A stretch of DNA of 43,219 bases from Stenotrophomonas_A sp002429615. Its GTDB lineage: Bacteria; Pseudomonadota; Gammaproteobacteria; Xanthomonadales; Xanthomonadaceae. The stretch lies in assembly GCA_031987425.1 (NCBI GenBank), contig DALZZL010000017.1, positions 1-43,219 of the forward strand, read 5' to 3'. Within the stretch, counting starts at the first letter, position 1. Every line of letters begins with the position of its first letter. This document shows positions 1-7,678 of this stretch, one piece after another. The position numbers and the translations under genes are program-made. The notes under the pieces were generated by a model. The model worked only from the letters and a program-made list of their open reading frames with translations. It did no database searches and was not told where the DNA came from.

Positions 1-2
1 GC

Positions 3-776
3 CCGCCGCGCGATCCCGAAGGTGGCGGCGCCCCGCCGCGCGGCGAGGAGCTGCGCCTGTATGGCCGCAACGCGGTGCTGGCGGTGTTCCAGCGGCGCCC
101 GTCGGCGCTGCGCAAGCTGTATCTGTCCGAGGCGATGATTCCGAAGCTGCAGCCACTGCTGAAGTGGTGCGTGGCCCATCGCGTCGGCTATCGGGTGGTG
201 GAACCGGGCGATCTGGACAAGCTGGCCGCCAGCCAGCATCACGAAGGGGTCGTGGCGGACGTCCTGCGCGAGCCGATCCCCGCGCTGGCCGACTGGCTGA
301 CGATCCTCAGGCCCGGCCCGAAGCTGCTGCTGTGGCTGGATGGTGTCGGCAACCCACACAACTTCGGCGCGATCCTGCGCTCGGCGGCGCACTTCGGCGT
401 GTCGGCGATCCTGCTGCCCGAGCATTCGCCGCTGGCGCTCTCCGGCGCCGCCGCGCGCGTGGCCGAAGGCGGCGCCGAGGCGGTGCCGCTGGTGCGCCTG
501 CCCAAGGCCGCGCAGGCGGACGAACTGTTGCATGACGCCGGCTTCGTGATGGCCGCGACGCTGGTGGAGGGCGGTAACGACCTGTTCGCCACGCGCCTGC
601 CCTCGCGGCTGGTATACGTGATGGGTGCCGAAGGCGAGGGCATGGACCGCAACCTGGCCCAGGCCTGTGACATGCGGCTGTCGATTCCCGGCTCGGGCGC
701 GGTGGAAAGCCTCAATGTCGCCAGCGCCACGGCCGTGCTGCTGGCCAGTTGGCGCGCGCGGGTGCAGGCGGGCTGA
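3..776 (+). CDS. TrmH/SpoU-family RNA 2'-O-ribose methyltransferase, 5' end outside window
   Basis: Transfers a methyl group from S-adenosylmethionine to a ribose 2'-OH of rRNA or tRNA in the cytoplasm. The frame is open to the window edge, and the conserved YGRNAV segment lies before the first in-window GTG (75), so the true start is upstream; 257 residues are visible. An N-terminal SpoU substrate-binding domain is followed by the trefoil-knot SPOUT domain. Its three motifs are visible: NPHNFGAILRSA (motif 1 with Asn and Arg), YVMGAEGEGM (motif 2) and IPGSGAVESLNVASA (motif 3). The proline- and glycine-rich stretch before YGRNAV suggests an extended N-terminus as in YfiF rather than a minimal RlmB, but the exact RNA target cannot be told. 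The carboxylesterase gene begins 4 nt after the stop codon, which suggests cotranscription. Confidence 0.9.
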   Translation, partial: PPRDPEGGGAPPRGEELRLYGRNAVLAVFQRRPSALRKLYLSEAMIPKLQPLLKWCVAHRVGYRVVEPGDLDKLAASQHHEGVVADVLREPIPALADWLTILRPGPKLLLWLDGVGNPHNFGAILRSAAHFGVSAILLPEHSPLALSGAAARVAEGGAEAVPLVRLPKAAQADELLHDAGFVMAATLVEGGNDLFATRLPSRLVYVMGAEGEGMDRNLAQACDMRLSIPGSGAVESLNVASATAVLLASWRARVQAG

Positions 777-780
777 CGGC

Positions 781-2292
781 ATGCGGCGCGGCCCCGTGCT
801 CACGCTGCTGTGCCTGCTTGCATGCGGCACGGCGTGGGCACAGGACGCTACGCCTACGCCTACGCCTACGCTGACGCTGTCAGAAGGCGCGCTGCGTGGT
901 ACGCGCGAAGCCGATGGCAGCCTGGTCTTTCGGGCCATTCCCTATGCCGCGCCGCCCGTGGATGGGCTGCGCTGGCAAGCGCCGCAGCCCGTAGCGCCCT
1001 GGCAGGGCGAGCGCGATGCGACGGGCGCCGCACCGGCGTGCGCGCAGCCTGCGTTGGGCTGGAACGACGGCATCGCGGCCAGCAGTCGCGAAGACTGCCT
1101 TTACGTGGAAGTGCAGACGCCGACCCTGACGCCGACCGCACCGCTGCCGGTGATGGTCTGGCTGCATGGCGGCGCGAACGTGGCGGGCGGTGCGGCAGGT
1201 TACGTGCCTTCCGCGCTGGCGGCCGAGGGCGTGGTGCTGGTGACGGTGCAATACCGCCTGGGCGTCTTTGGCTTCCTCGCGCTGCCGGAACTGCGCGACG
1301 CACGAGGTCATGCCGCGGCGAATTTCGCCCTGCAGGACCAGATCGCCGCGTTGCGCTGGGTGCGTGAGCACATCGCGCGGTTCGGTGGTGATCCTGCGCG
1401 CGTCACCTTGTTCGGCCAGTCCGCTGGCGCGCAGGACGTGGGCCTGCTGATGGTGGCGCCCGCCGCGCGCGGCTTGTTCAGTGCCGCGCTGGCACAGAGT
1501 GGCACCGCCGCGTTCGGCATGCCGGCGCGCCCGCTTGCCGAACACCAGCGGCTCGGTGGCGTGATCGCGCAGCGTGCGGGTGTCGCGCCGGGGCGCGGGC
1601 GCCTGGCGGCATTGCGTGTATTGCCGGCGGCGACACTCATCGCCGCGGCGCAGGGCGTGGAGGTGTCGGCGCTGGATGACAGTGGCTATATCTGGCTGCA
1701 GCCGGTGGCCGATGGCACGGTGCTGCCTGAAACCCCGCAGGCGGCACTGGCGCGTGGTGCACAGGCGCCGGTGCCGCTGTTGATCGGCAGCAACGCGCGC
1801 GAATTGACGTTTGGCGACGGCGAAGCCACTGCGCGCGCACGCCTGCGCCGCGACCATGCCGATGTCGCCGAGCGCGTGCTGGCGGCAGGCGCCGCGCACA
1901 CGCCGCCGGCTTACGGCGATGCCGCGATGTGGCTGGCGACCGACCTGGGCTTCCGCTGTCCGGCGTTGTACGTCGCCGGTCGCCAGGCCGCGCGCGGCGT
2001 GCCGGTGTGGCATTACGAATTCGATCTGGCCGCGCCGGGCGCGCAGGTCGCGCACAGCGCGGAGCTGCCATTCGTGTTCCAGGCCTTGCCGGTGGCGCAG
2101 GGCGAAGCGAAGCCCGTCACGCTCACGCGCTATTGGGCCAACTTTGCCCGCACCGGCGATCCGAACGGCGACGGCCTGCCGCCCTGGCCGGCGTATTCGC
2201 CCGGGCGCGAGAGCCTGCGCTTCAGCGCCGAAGGCGTGACCACGGTGCGGAATCTGCGTGGCGGTGCCTGCGACGCGTTGCGTTGGCCTTAG
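781..2292 (+). CDS. secreted type-B carboxylesterase
   Basis: Alpha/beta-hydrolase of the carboxylesterase/cholinesterase (type B) family, hydrolysing carboxylic esters; natural substrate unknown. 503 residues starting at ATG 781. A longer frame is open upstream but only shadows the preceding gene. A clear Sec signal peptide (residues 1-about 20, ending AWAQ) indicates export. Family signatures are EDCLYVEV, HGGANVAGG (oxyanion hole) and the nucleophile elbow GQSAGA with Ser214. The triad is completed by Glu341 in GSNAREL and His425 in HSAELPFVF. Just after the signal peptide an in-frame hexanucleotide repeat (845-879) encodes a Thr-Pro/Thr-Leu linker. The gene follows the RNA methyltransferase by 4 nt and converges on the GH97 gene, 9 nt away. 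Confidence 0.9.
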   Translation: MRRGPVLTLLCLLACGTAWAQDATPTPTPTLTLSEGALRGTREADGSLVFRAIPYAAPPVDGLRWQAPQPVAPWQGERDATGAAPACAQPALGWNDGIAASSREDCLYVEVQTPTLTPTAPLPVMVWLHGGANVAGGAAGYVPSALAAEGVVLVTVQYRLGVFGFLALPELRDARGHAAANFALQDQIAALRWVREHIARFGGDPARVTLFGQSAGAQDVGLLMVAPAARGLFSAALAQSGTAAFGMPARPLAEHQRLGGVIAQRAGVAPGRGRLAALRVLPAATLIAAAQGVEVSALDDSGYIWLQPVADGTVLPETPQAALARGAQAPVPLLIGSNARELTFGDGEATARARLRRDHADVAERVLAAGAAHTPPAYGDAAMWLATDLGFRCPALYVAGRQAARGVPVWHYEFDLAAPGAQVAHSAELPFVFQALPVAQGEAKPVTLTRYWANFARTGDPNGDGLPPWPAYSPGRESLRFSAEGVTTVRNLRGGACDALRWP

Positions 2293-2301
2293 GCCATCAG
2301 C

Positions 2302-4281
2302 TCAGCGCATCGGCTCGAACCGCACCGCCGCACCGCCGCTGCCGGCCAGCGTGAGCGTCAGCGGTGCCGAGCTCGCCGCTACTTCCCGGGTCTGCACCTC
2401 CACCCGGTCCGGGGCCGCGCCGTCGAGATAGAGCGTCGCGCGCCAGCGCCCCGGGCCGAGGAAATCCAGTGGCAGCCGCAGCGTGCGCGGCTGTTCGTTG
2501 GTCATCGCGCCCACGTACCAGTCGTTGCCATGGCGCCGCGCGACGACGATGTGCTCGCCGATGACGCCTTCCGGTACCCGCGTCTCGTCCCAACTCGCCG
2601 GCACGTCGCGCAGGAACTGCACGCCTTCCGCGCCGGCATAGGCGTCCGGGCTGTCGGCCAGCACCGCGAACGGACTTTCGTAGACCACATACATCGCCAG
2701 CTGCTGCGCGCGCGTGGTCATCACCAGCGGCGCGTCGTTGCGGGGCTTGAACTGTGCGGGCGTGACATTGCGCATGCCGCCCGGCGTGTAGTCCATCGGG
2801 CCGAGCAGCATGCGGGTGAAGGGCAGGGTGAGGTTGTGGCTCGCGGTCGCGCGCGTGCTCCACTTGTTGTATTCGGCGCCAAGCACGCCTTCCTGCGTCA
2901 GCAGGTTCGGATACGTGCGCGACAGGCCGGTGGGGTGGTAGGCGCCGTGCAGGTCCACCAGCAGGTGATGCGCGGCCGCGCGCGCGAGCAAGCGGTGATA
3001 GAAGTCCACCATCTGCTGGTCATCGCGGTCCATGAAATCGACCTTGATGCCCTTGATGCCGAGCTGCTCGTACCAGGCCAGGGCCTGGTCCATGTGCGCG
3101 TCGAGCGCACGCCAGTGCGCCCACAGCCACAGGCCCACGTCGCGCTCGCGCGCGTAGGCGACGACGGCGGGCAGGTCGAGCTGCGCGATCGGGCGCAGGA
3201 TGTCGGCGTCCTGGTGATACTGCCCATCGCCAGTGCTGCCGTGGTACCAGCCATCGTCGATCAACATGTATTCCAGGCCCAGCGCATGCGCGTGATCGAC
3301 ATAGCGCTTTACCGACGCGGTACTGGTGGTGACGCCGGCGGCCACGGCATCGGGCGCGCGCCAGCCCGACCACCAGTCCCAGGCGGACTTGCCCGGACGG
3401 ATCCACGAGGTGTCGGTGATCGTGCCCGGCGGGTTGAGGTTCTCGATCAGCGTGGACGGAATCAGCGCGCCGGGCTGCGCGGCCAGCATCACCACCCGCC
3501 AGGGCGTGGCGAAATCCTGACCGCCGGCGGCGTAGGACACCGCCAGCGCAGGATCGTCCAGGCGCGTGGACAGCTTGGCCACCACGCCGAGCGCGCCGCT
3601 GTCCGGGCCGGCGAGATACAGCCCGGCGTAATCGCGCAGGTCGGCCTCCGCGATCGCCAGCGTGGTGCCCTTCGCATCGGCCTGGCAGACCAGCGGCAAC
3701 TCGATACGGTTGTGCGAGCGCAGCCGCGAGGCGGCGATGGGGTCGAACTCGCCCTCATGGCTGGTGCCGAAATGGCCGAGGTTGAGCGACCAGCAGGAAT
3801 AGTCGCCGGCGAAGGCGAAGCCGGTCAGTTCATCGCGGATGCGCACCTGCGTCGCCTTCGGAAGGACATAACGAAACGCGATGCCTTCATCGTAGGAACG
3901 GAATACCACGTCCATGCGCGCGCCCTGTGGATCGGCCAGTGCGACGCGCAGCTCGCGATAACGATCGCGTGCCTGCCTGGTCTTGCCTGCGGGCAGCGTG
4001 TAGGTGCTGTCGTGCGTGCTTTGCTTGCTGCCCTGCAGCACCCATTGGCGCGATTTCGGTGCGCCTTGTTCGAGCAGCCCGAGCGTGGAAGGCGCGATGA
4101 TCTCGCGACCGTCGTACAGCACGCGGTAACTCGGCTGGCCCGCATCGGACAGCGAGAACTCCAGCGTGGTGTGTTGTTCCGGCGAGGAAATCCGCAGGGT
4201 TTTCGCCTGGCAGGCGAAAGCGCAGGCGAACACGACAGGCAACAGCGCGACAGCCAGGCGATGCGATCCGGACACGAACAT
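2302..4281 (-). CDS. GH97 family glycoside hydrolase, predicted retaining type
   Basis: Exported alpha-glycosidase of family GH97 (SusB-like), acting on alpha-linked glucose or galactose. 659 residues, the usual family length. A signal peptide (about residues 1-26) precedes the N-terminal beta-sandwich. The (beta/alpha)8 barrel follows (DTSWIRPGKSAWDWWSGW, then IDDGWY), and then a C-terminal beta domain. GH97 members are inverting or retaining. From memory of SusB and BtGH97b, inverting enzymes carry a base Glu in a HEA motif, whereas retaining ones use an Asp in KVDF. Here the motif is HGAYHPTG (no Glu) and KVDFMDRDD carries Asp415, which points to the retaining subgroup (alpha-galactosidase-like). 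The general acid is probably Glu470 in GAEYNKW. It lies downstream of the M28 peptidase on the same strand after a 176-nt gap holding a LacI-type operator candidate and a REP. Confidence 0.93.
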   Translation of the reverse strand: MFVSGSHRLAVALLPVVFACAFACQAKTLRISSPEQHTTLEFSLSDAGQPSYRVLYDGREIIAPSTLGLLEQGAPKSRQWVLQGSKQSTHDSTYTLPAGKTRQARDRYRELRVALADPQGARMDVVFRSYDEGIAFRYVLPKATQVRIRDELTGFAFAGDYSCWSLNLGHFGTSHEGEFDPIAASRLRSHNRIELPLVCQADAKGTTLAIAEADLRDYAGLYLAGPDSGALGVVAKLSTRLDDPALAVSYAAGGQDFATPWRVVMLAAQPGALIPSTLIENLNPPGTITDTSWIRPGKSAWDWWSGWRAPDAVAAGVTTSTASVKRYVDHAHALGLEYMLIDDGWYHGSTGDGQYHQDADILRPIAQLDLPAVVAYARERDVGLWLWAHWRALDAHMDQALAWYEQLGIKGIKVDFMDRDDQQMVDFYHRLLARAAAHHLLVDLHGAYHPTGLSRTYPNLLTQEGVLGAEYNKWSTRATASHNLTLPFTRMLLGPMDYTPGGMRNVTPAQFKPRNDAPLVMTTRAQQLAMYVVYESPFAVLADSPDAYAGAEGVQFLRDVPASWDETRVPEGVIGEHIVVARRHGNDWYVGAMTNEQPRTLRLPLDFLGPGRWRATLYLDGAAPDRVEVQTREVAASSAPLTLTLAGSGGAAVRFEPMR

Positions 4282-4325
4282 TCCCTCCCAGGAAGCTGCC
4301 GGCGCGGATGATGCGCCGGACGTGT

Positions 4326-4341
4326 CGGATAACGTTACCTG
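4326..4341 (-). promoter_or_regulatory. LacI-family-like operator upstream of GH97
   Basis: The perfect palindrome TAACGTTA (4330-4337), with partly symmetric GG/CC flanks, lies about 50 nt upstream of the GH97 start codon. A central CG inside AACGTT is the usual hallmark of LacI-family sugar-regulator operators. Binding is inferred, and no LacI-family gene is in the window. Confidence 0.4.
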
Positions 4342-4382
4342 CTTCTCCGTCGCGCGATATCTGCGCGCAACGAGGCGGCAGA

Positions 4383-4408
4383 AACGTCACGCCCTAAAAC
4401 GTGACGTT
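4383..4408. repeat. inverted repeat (8-bp stem, 10-nt loop)
   Basis: AACGTCAC at 4383-4390 pairs with GTGACGTT at 4401-4408. It lies between the M28 peptidase stop and the GH97 start, next to the REP element. There is no T-run on either strand, so it is not a convincing intrinsic terminator. It may be part of the repeat unit or a processing or attenuation hairpin. Confidence 0.4.
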
Positions 4409-4421
4409 CCCCATCCCACCT

Positions 4422-4444
4422 GTAGGAGCGGCTTCAGCCGCGAC
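4422..4444 (+). repeat. REP element (GTAG-headed repetitive extragenic palindrome)
   Basis: GTAG (4422-4425) is followed by the hairpin GCGGCT-TC-AGCCGC (4428-4441). The GTAG head plus imperfect GC palindrome is the known architecture of REPs mobilised by RAYT (Y1-transposase-like) proteins, and this exact core is familiar from Pseudomonas and xanthomonad intergenic regions. Single copy here; no RAYT gene in the window. Confidence 0.75.
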
Positions 4445-4457
4445 CCCTCAAGCCCGC

Positions 4458-5876
4458 TTACTCGCTCGGCGGCACCGTCGCCTTCGCCTCGCTGCCGAAG
4501 CCGCCGTCGGCCTCCGCGGCGAGATAGGCGAACACCGCATACGCGGCCACGTTCTGCGCCAGCGCCTTCGGGTCGATCTTGTCCAGCGTGTCGTCGGCGG
4601 TGTGGTGCAGGTCGAAGTAGTCCGTGCCGTCCTGCGCCAGCCAGCCCCACGCACCGCCCTTGGCGGCGATCGGGCCGATGTCCGGGCCCGGGCCGCCCTT
4701 GGCCGGCATGTACTCGATGCCCAGCGGCGCCAGCACCTCGGCGATCTGCTTCGTCGCGTCACGCGAGCCGTCCGCGTTGCCGGAGCCGGTGTTGAAGCCG
4801 TAGATGCGGCCGGCGCCGAAGTCGCTCTCCGCGCCGATCTGGTGCAGGGGGATCTCGCCGGCCTTGGCACGGGCTTCCGCGTAGGCCTTGCCGCCGTACA
4901 GGCCCTGCTCCTCGTTGGCGAAGGCAACCACGCGGATGGTGCGCTTGGGCGCCTGCTTGAGCTGGCCGATCAGATGGCCGGCGGCCATGGTGATGCCGAC
5001 GCCGGCGCCATCGTCGATCGCGCCGGTGCCCAGGTCCCAGGAGTCGAGGTGGCCGCCGATGACGACCACTTCCTTCGGCTTGCTGCGCCCGGTGATCTCG
5101 CCGATCACGTTGTAGGAGGTGGCGGTGCCGTCCCAGCCGCAGTCCAGGCTGACCCGCACGCGCGTGGCGCCGAGCGCGGCGAGGCGCGCGAGCTGGTCGG
5201 CGTCCGGGCTGGACAGCGCGGCCGACGGTACCGGGGTCAGGCCTTCGTCGAAGCGGGTGATGCCGGTGTGCGGCACGCGGTGCGAGTCGGTACCGGCCGA
5301 ACGCATCAGGAAACCCACCGCGCCTTTGCGGATCGCCTCGGAAGGCGCGCGCGAACGCACCGCGCCGCCGATGCCGTAGTCGGCGCCATCGCGCTTCTTG
5401 CCCATCTGGTAATCGACGAAGGCGATCTTGCCGGCCAGCGAGCCTTCCGGCGCCGCCTTCAGCGCCGCCAGGTCGGCGAAGCGCACGATCTCGCCCTCGA
5501 CGCTGCCGCCCGGGCTGCCGCCCAGCGCGGTGACGTGCAACGGCTGCGCGTTCGCCCCCAGCACCTGCGCCTGTTCGCTGCGACGCTCCCATTTCGGGAA
5601 CGTCACCGGCTCCACGTAGACCTTGTCGAAGCCCAGCGTCTTGAACTTGGCTTTGGCCCATGCCACGGCGCGCGCATCGGCTTCGCTGCCGGCCATGCGC
5701 GGGCCGACTTCGGTGGTCAGCGATTCGGTGACCTGCCAACCGGTATCGTCGGCCAGCGCCTGCTGGCGCAGCTGCGCGGCGGTGTCCAGCGCCTTGGCGG
5801 GAATCGAGGTGGGCCCGGCGGCGAAGGCGCCGGAGGTGTAGAGCAGTGCGGCGATGGCGACAGCGAGGCGACGCAT
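4458..5876 (-). CDS. secreted M28-family zinc aminopeptidase with PA domain
   Basis: Exported di-zinc metallopeptidase, probably removing N-terminal residues from peptides or dipeptides in the periplasm or medium. The start at 5876 is preferred because GGAG lies 6 nt upstream and it gives a clean signal peptide (MRRLAVAIAALLYTSGAFA); an in-frame ATG at 5888 is also possible. 472 residues. Order: signal peptide, short helical region, PA-domain insert (about residues 110-260), M28 catalytic core. Metal-ligand motifs are GGHLDSWD (His, Asp), GAIDDGAG (bridging Asp), FANEEQG (catalytic Glu and Glu ligand), a later Asp in GAESDFGAG and His in LHHTADDT. All expected residues are present. Upstream of GH97 on the same strand; mscL precedes it by 87 nt. 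Confidence 0.93.
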   Translation of the reverse strand: MRRLAVAIAALLYTSGAFAAGPTSIPAKALDTAAQLRQQALADDTGWQVTESLTTEVGPRMAGSEADARAVAWAKAKFKTLGFDKVYVEPVTFPKWERRSEQAQVLGANAQPLHVTALGGSPGGSVEGEIVRFADLAALKAAPEGSLAGKIAFVDYQMGKKRDGADYGIGGAVRSRAPSEAIRKGAVGFLMRSAGTDSHRVPHTGITRFDEGLTPVPSAALSSPDADQLARLAALGATRVRVSLDCGWDGTATSYNVIGEITGRSKPKEVVVIGGHLDSWDLGTGAIDDGAGVGITMAAGHLIGQLKQAPKRTIRVVAFANEEQGLYGGKAYAEARAKAGEIPLHQIGAESDFGAGRIYGFNTGSGNADGSRDATKQIAEVLAPLGIEYMPAKGGPGPDIGPIAAKGGAWGWLAQDGTDYFDLHHTADDTLDKIDPKALAQNVAAYAVFAYLAAEADGGFGSEAKATVPPSE

Positions 5877-5963
5877 GAAGGGCTCCATGGCAGGGTAGGC
5901 CGCGAGCCTAGCAGTGCATGGCCGCGGCGCCCTGTGCGGGAGGTCACCCTCCCGCGACATGGA

Positions 5964-6368
5964 TCACTTCTTCAGCGAATCGCGGATCTCGCGCAGCAGC
6001 AGCACTTCCTCGCTGGGCGCGGCCGGGGCGGCGGCCTGCGGCTTGTGCAGGCGGTTGATCAGCTTGACCACCAGGAAGATCGCGAAGGCGATGATGACGA
6101 ACTGCACGAGCGTGTTGAGGAAGTCGCCATAGCCGATGACCACCGCCGGGATTTCCTTGCCGTCCGCGCCGACGCGCGCCGGCGCCAGCACCCAGGCCAG
6201 CTTGGCGAAGTCGATGCCACCGATCAGCAGCCCGATCGGCGGCATGATGATCTTCTCGACCAGTGCGGTGACGATCTTGCCGAAAGCCGCGCCGATCACC
6301 ACGCCGACGGCGAGGTCGATGACATTGCCGCGCATGGCGAACTCACGGAATTCCTTCAGCATGCCCAT
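5964..6368 (-). CDS. mscL: large-conductance mechanosensitive channel MscL
   Basis: Homopentameric inner-membrane channel that opens under membrane tension and releases solutes during hypo-osmotic shock. 134 residues, the family norm, starting MGMLKEFREFAMRGNVIDLAVGV with GAGGAG about 6 nt upstream of ATG 6368. TM1 is the gating helix (VIDLAVGVVIGAAFGKIV); a periplasmic loop follows, then TM2 (FLNTLVQFVIIAFAIFLVV) and the charged cytoplasmic C-terminal helix (SEEVLLLREIRDSLKK). It appears to be a single gene; the M28 peptidase follows on the same strand. Confidence 0.97.
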   Translation of the reverse strand: MGMLKEFREFAMRGNVIDLAVGVVIGAAFGKIVTALVEKIIMPPIGLLIGGIDFAKLAWVLAPARVGADGKEIPAVVIGYGDFLNTLVQFVIIAFAIFLVVKLINRLHKPQAAAPAAPSEEVLLLREIRDSLKK

Positions 6369-6415
6369 GGCGTCTCCTCTTGGTGGGGTAGGCAACGATC
6401 CTAGCGGGTGTGGTG

Positions 6416-7129
6416 TCAGGACGCGATCACGCCATGGCGTTCGGCCACGTTCTCCAGCCGCGCGCTGAAGCGATCACCGGGCTTGAGCGCGGCCACGCCA
6501 GCCGGCGTGCCCATGAACACCAGATCGCCCGCCTTCAATGCGTAGAGCTTGGAGAGTTCGTGCAGGATCTCCGGCACGTTCCAGATCATCTGGTCCAGCA
6601 GTGACTGCTGGCGCACTTCGCCGTTGACCTCCAGCGACAGGTTGAGCGCTTCCAGCGCGCCGACTTCGCCGGCATGCACCAGCTCGCTCACCGGCGCGGA
6701 GTGGTCGAAACCCTTGGCGATGTCCCACGGCAGGCCCTTGGCCTTGGCATTGGCCTGCAGGTCGCGGCGGGTCAGGTCCAGGCCGACGCCATAGCCGTAC
6801 ACCAGCGACTCGGCCTGTTCGACCGGCAGCACGCCGGCCGGCGCGTCCTGGCCCAGCGCCACCACCAGCTCGACCTCGTGGTGCAGGTCATGGGTGGCGG
6901 AGGGGTAGGGGATGTCGTCGCCATGGCCGACCACGATGGCGTCGGCGGGTTTCATGAAGAACACCGGCTGGCCGCGCTCGGCCTTCGAGGCCGGCGCCTG
7001 CGCGCCCATCTCGCGGGCGTGGTCGGCGAAGTTGCGCCCCACGCAGTAGATGCGGCGCACCGGGAACGTACCGCCACCCACGACGGGAATGCGCGGGGTG
7101 GGAGCGGCGGGGATTACATCGGAAGTCAT
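6416..7129 (-). CDS. fumarylacetoacetate hydrolase (FAH) family protein
   Basis: Cytoplasmic member of the FAH superfamily, which includes fumarylpyruvate hydrolase, acylpyruvases and oxaloacetate decarboxylase/tautomerase-like enzymes; substrate unresolved. 237 residues, single-domain length. Start ATG 7129 has AAGGA about 9 nt upstream. Visible signatures: IYCVGRNFADHAREMG at the start, FFMKPADAIV, HHEVELVV carrying the metal-binding glutamates, GVGLDLTRRDLQ with the metal-binding Asp, and GDLVFMGTPAGVA near the C-terminus. Lies 47 nt upstream of mscL on the same strand. Nothing nearby points to a specific aromatic-degradation pathway. Confidence 0.9.
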   Translation of the reverse strand: MTSDVIPAAPTPRIPVVGGGTFPVRRIYCVGRNFADHAREMGAQAPASKAERGQPVFFMKPADAIVVGHGDDIPYPSATHDLHHEVELVVALGQDAPAGVLPVEQAESLVYGYGVGLDLTRRDLQANAKAKGLPWDIAKGFDHSAPVSELVHAGEVGALEALNLSLEVNGEVRQQSLLDQMIWNVPEILHELSKLYALKAGDLVFMGTPAGVAALKPGDRFSARLENVAERHGVIAS

Positions 7130-7218
7130 GCGGCACGTCCTTCGTGGGGGAACGTGCGAGTCTAGCGCGCGGCTAGTCAGGTGGGAGCCGCGGCGCGTCC
7201 TGCGCCAGCGGTGGGGCC

Positions 7219-7494
7219 TCAGCGCGAGAGCGGCAGGGCGGGCTTGCGCACGACGCGGTATTCGCCTTCGACGACATCGGCGCGGGCCGGTGCCGGGGCA
7301 CGCTTGCGGCTGAGCAGTTTCCAGGTCACGCCGACCAGGATCATCGCCGCGCCGACGAACACGCCGAAGAAGATCAACACGGCCAGGATGGCCAGGCCGG
7401 CCACGCCGGCCGCGAGGCGGACCAGCGGATGACGCGGTTTACGGGGTTCGAACAGCGTGCGGACGTTGCCGAACTGGAAGTAGGAAGTGCGCAT
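7219..7494 (-). CDS. small membrane protein of unknown function
   Basis: 91 residues. A basic N-terminal segment containing FEPRKPRHP precedes a long hydrophobic stretch (about residues 25-60, LAAGVAGLAILAVLIFFGVF...), long enough for one extended or two short membrane helices with a small hairpin. A polar C-terminal tail (KRAPAPARADVVEGEYRVV) follows. No enzymatic motif seen; not recognised beyond an impression that xanthomonads carry similar small proteins. Codon use matches its neighbours, which supports a real gene. It lies 89 nt upstream of the FAH-family gene on the same strand and diverges from the Rieske gene. Confidence 0.7.
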   Translation of the reverse strand: MRTSYFQFGNVRTLFEPRKPRHPLVRLAAGVAGLAILAVLIFFGVFVGAAMILVGVTWKLLSRKRAPAPARADVVEGEYRVVRKPALPLSR

Positions 7495-7554
7495 GGGCGA
7501 TGGGTTGCCGGTGAGCCAGCCGGCAGTATCAGCATCGTGATGGCGGCGTGAGTG

Positions 7555-7600
7555 AAAAAACCGTTAATTCGCGGAACAGTCTATATATATCAATGTGTTG
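7555..7600. promoter_or_regulatory. AT-rich patch in a divergent intergenic region, promoter candidate
   Basis: Within the 184-nt gap between the small membrane protein (minus) and the Rieske gene (plus) lies a strikingly AT-rich stretch with an A-run (7556-7561), TTAATT and TATATATAT (7582-7590). It may serve divergent promoters. I could not assign a confident -35/-10 pair on either strand. Confidence 0.3.
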
Positions 7601-7678
7601 CGGGTGGCGGAAAATCGTCGCACGGCCCGCTTCAGGCCCCATGCCACAATGTCGACCTGTCCGTGCAAATCCCCTGTC

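Noticed and set aside
2530..4311. Long open frame on the plus strand opposite the GH97 gene (593 codons)
   Set aside because: High GC keeps the opposing frame open; the translation is rich in Arg/Ala/Gln/His with no family motif, while the minus-strand frame is a clear GH97. The same applies to long opposing frames at 4401-6404, 11769-13778, 35438-37540 and 39018-40916.
7649..7678. Earlier Rieske start giving an extra Cys-Pro-Cys
   Set aside because: No ribosome binding site supports it over ATG 7679, and the short form already has the full domain; left as an alternative.
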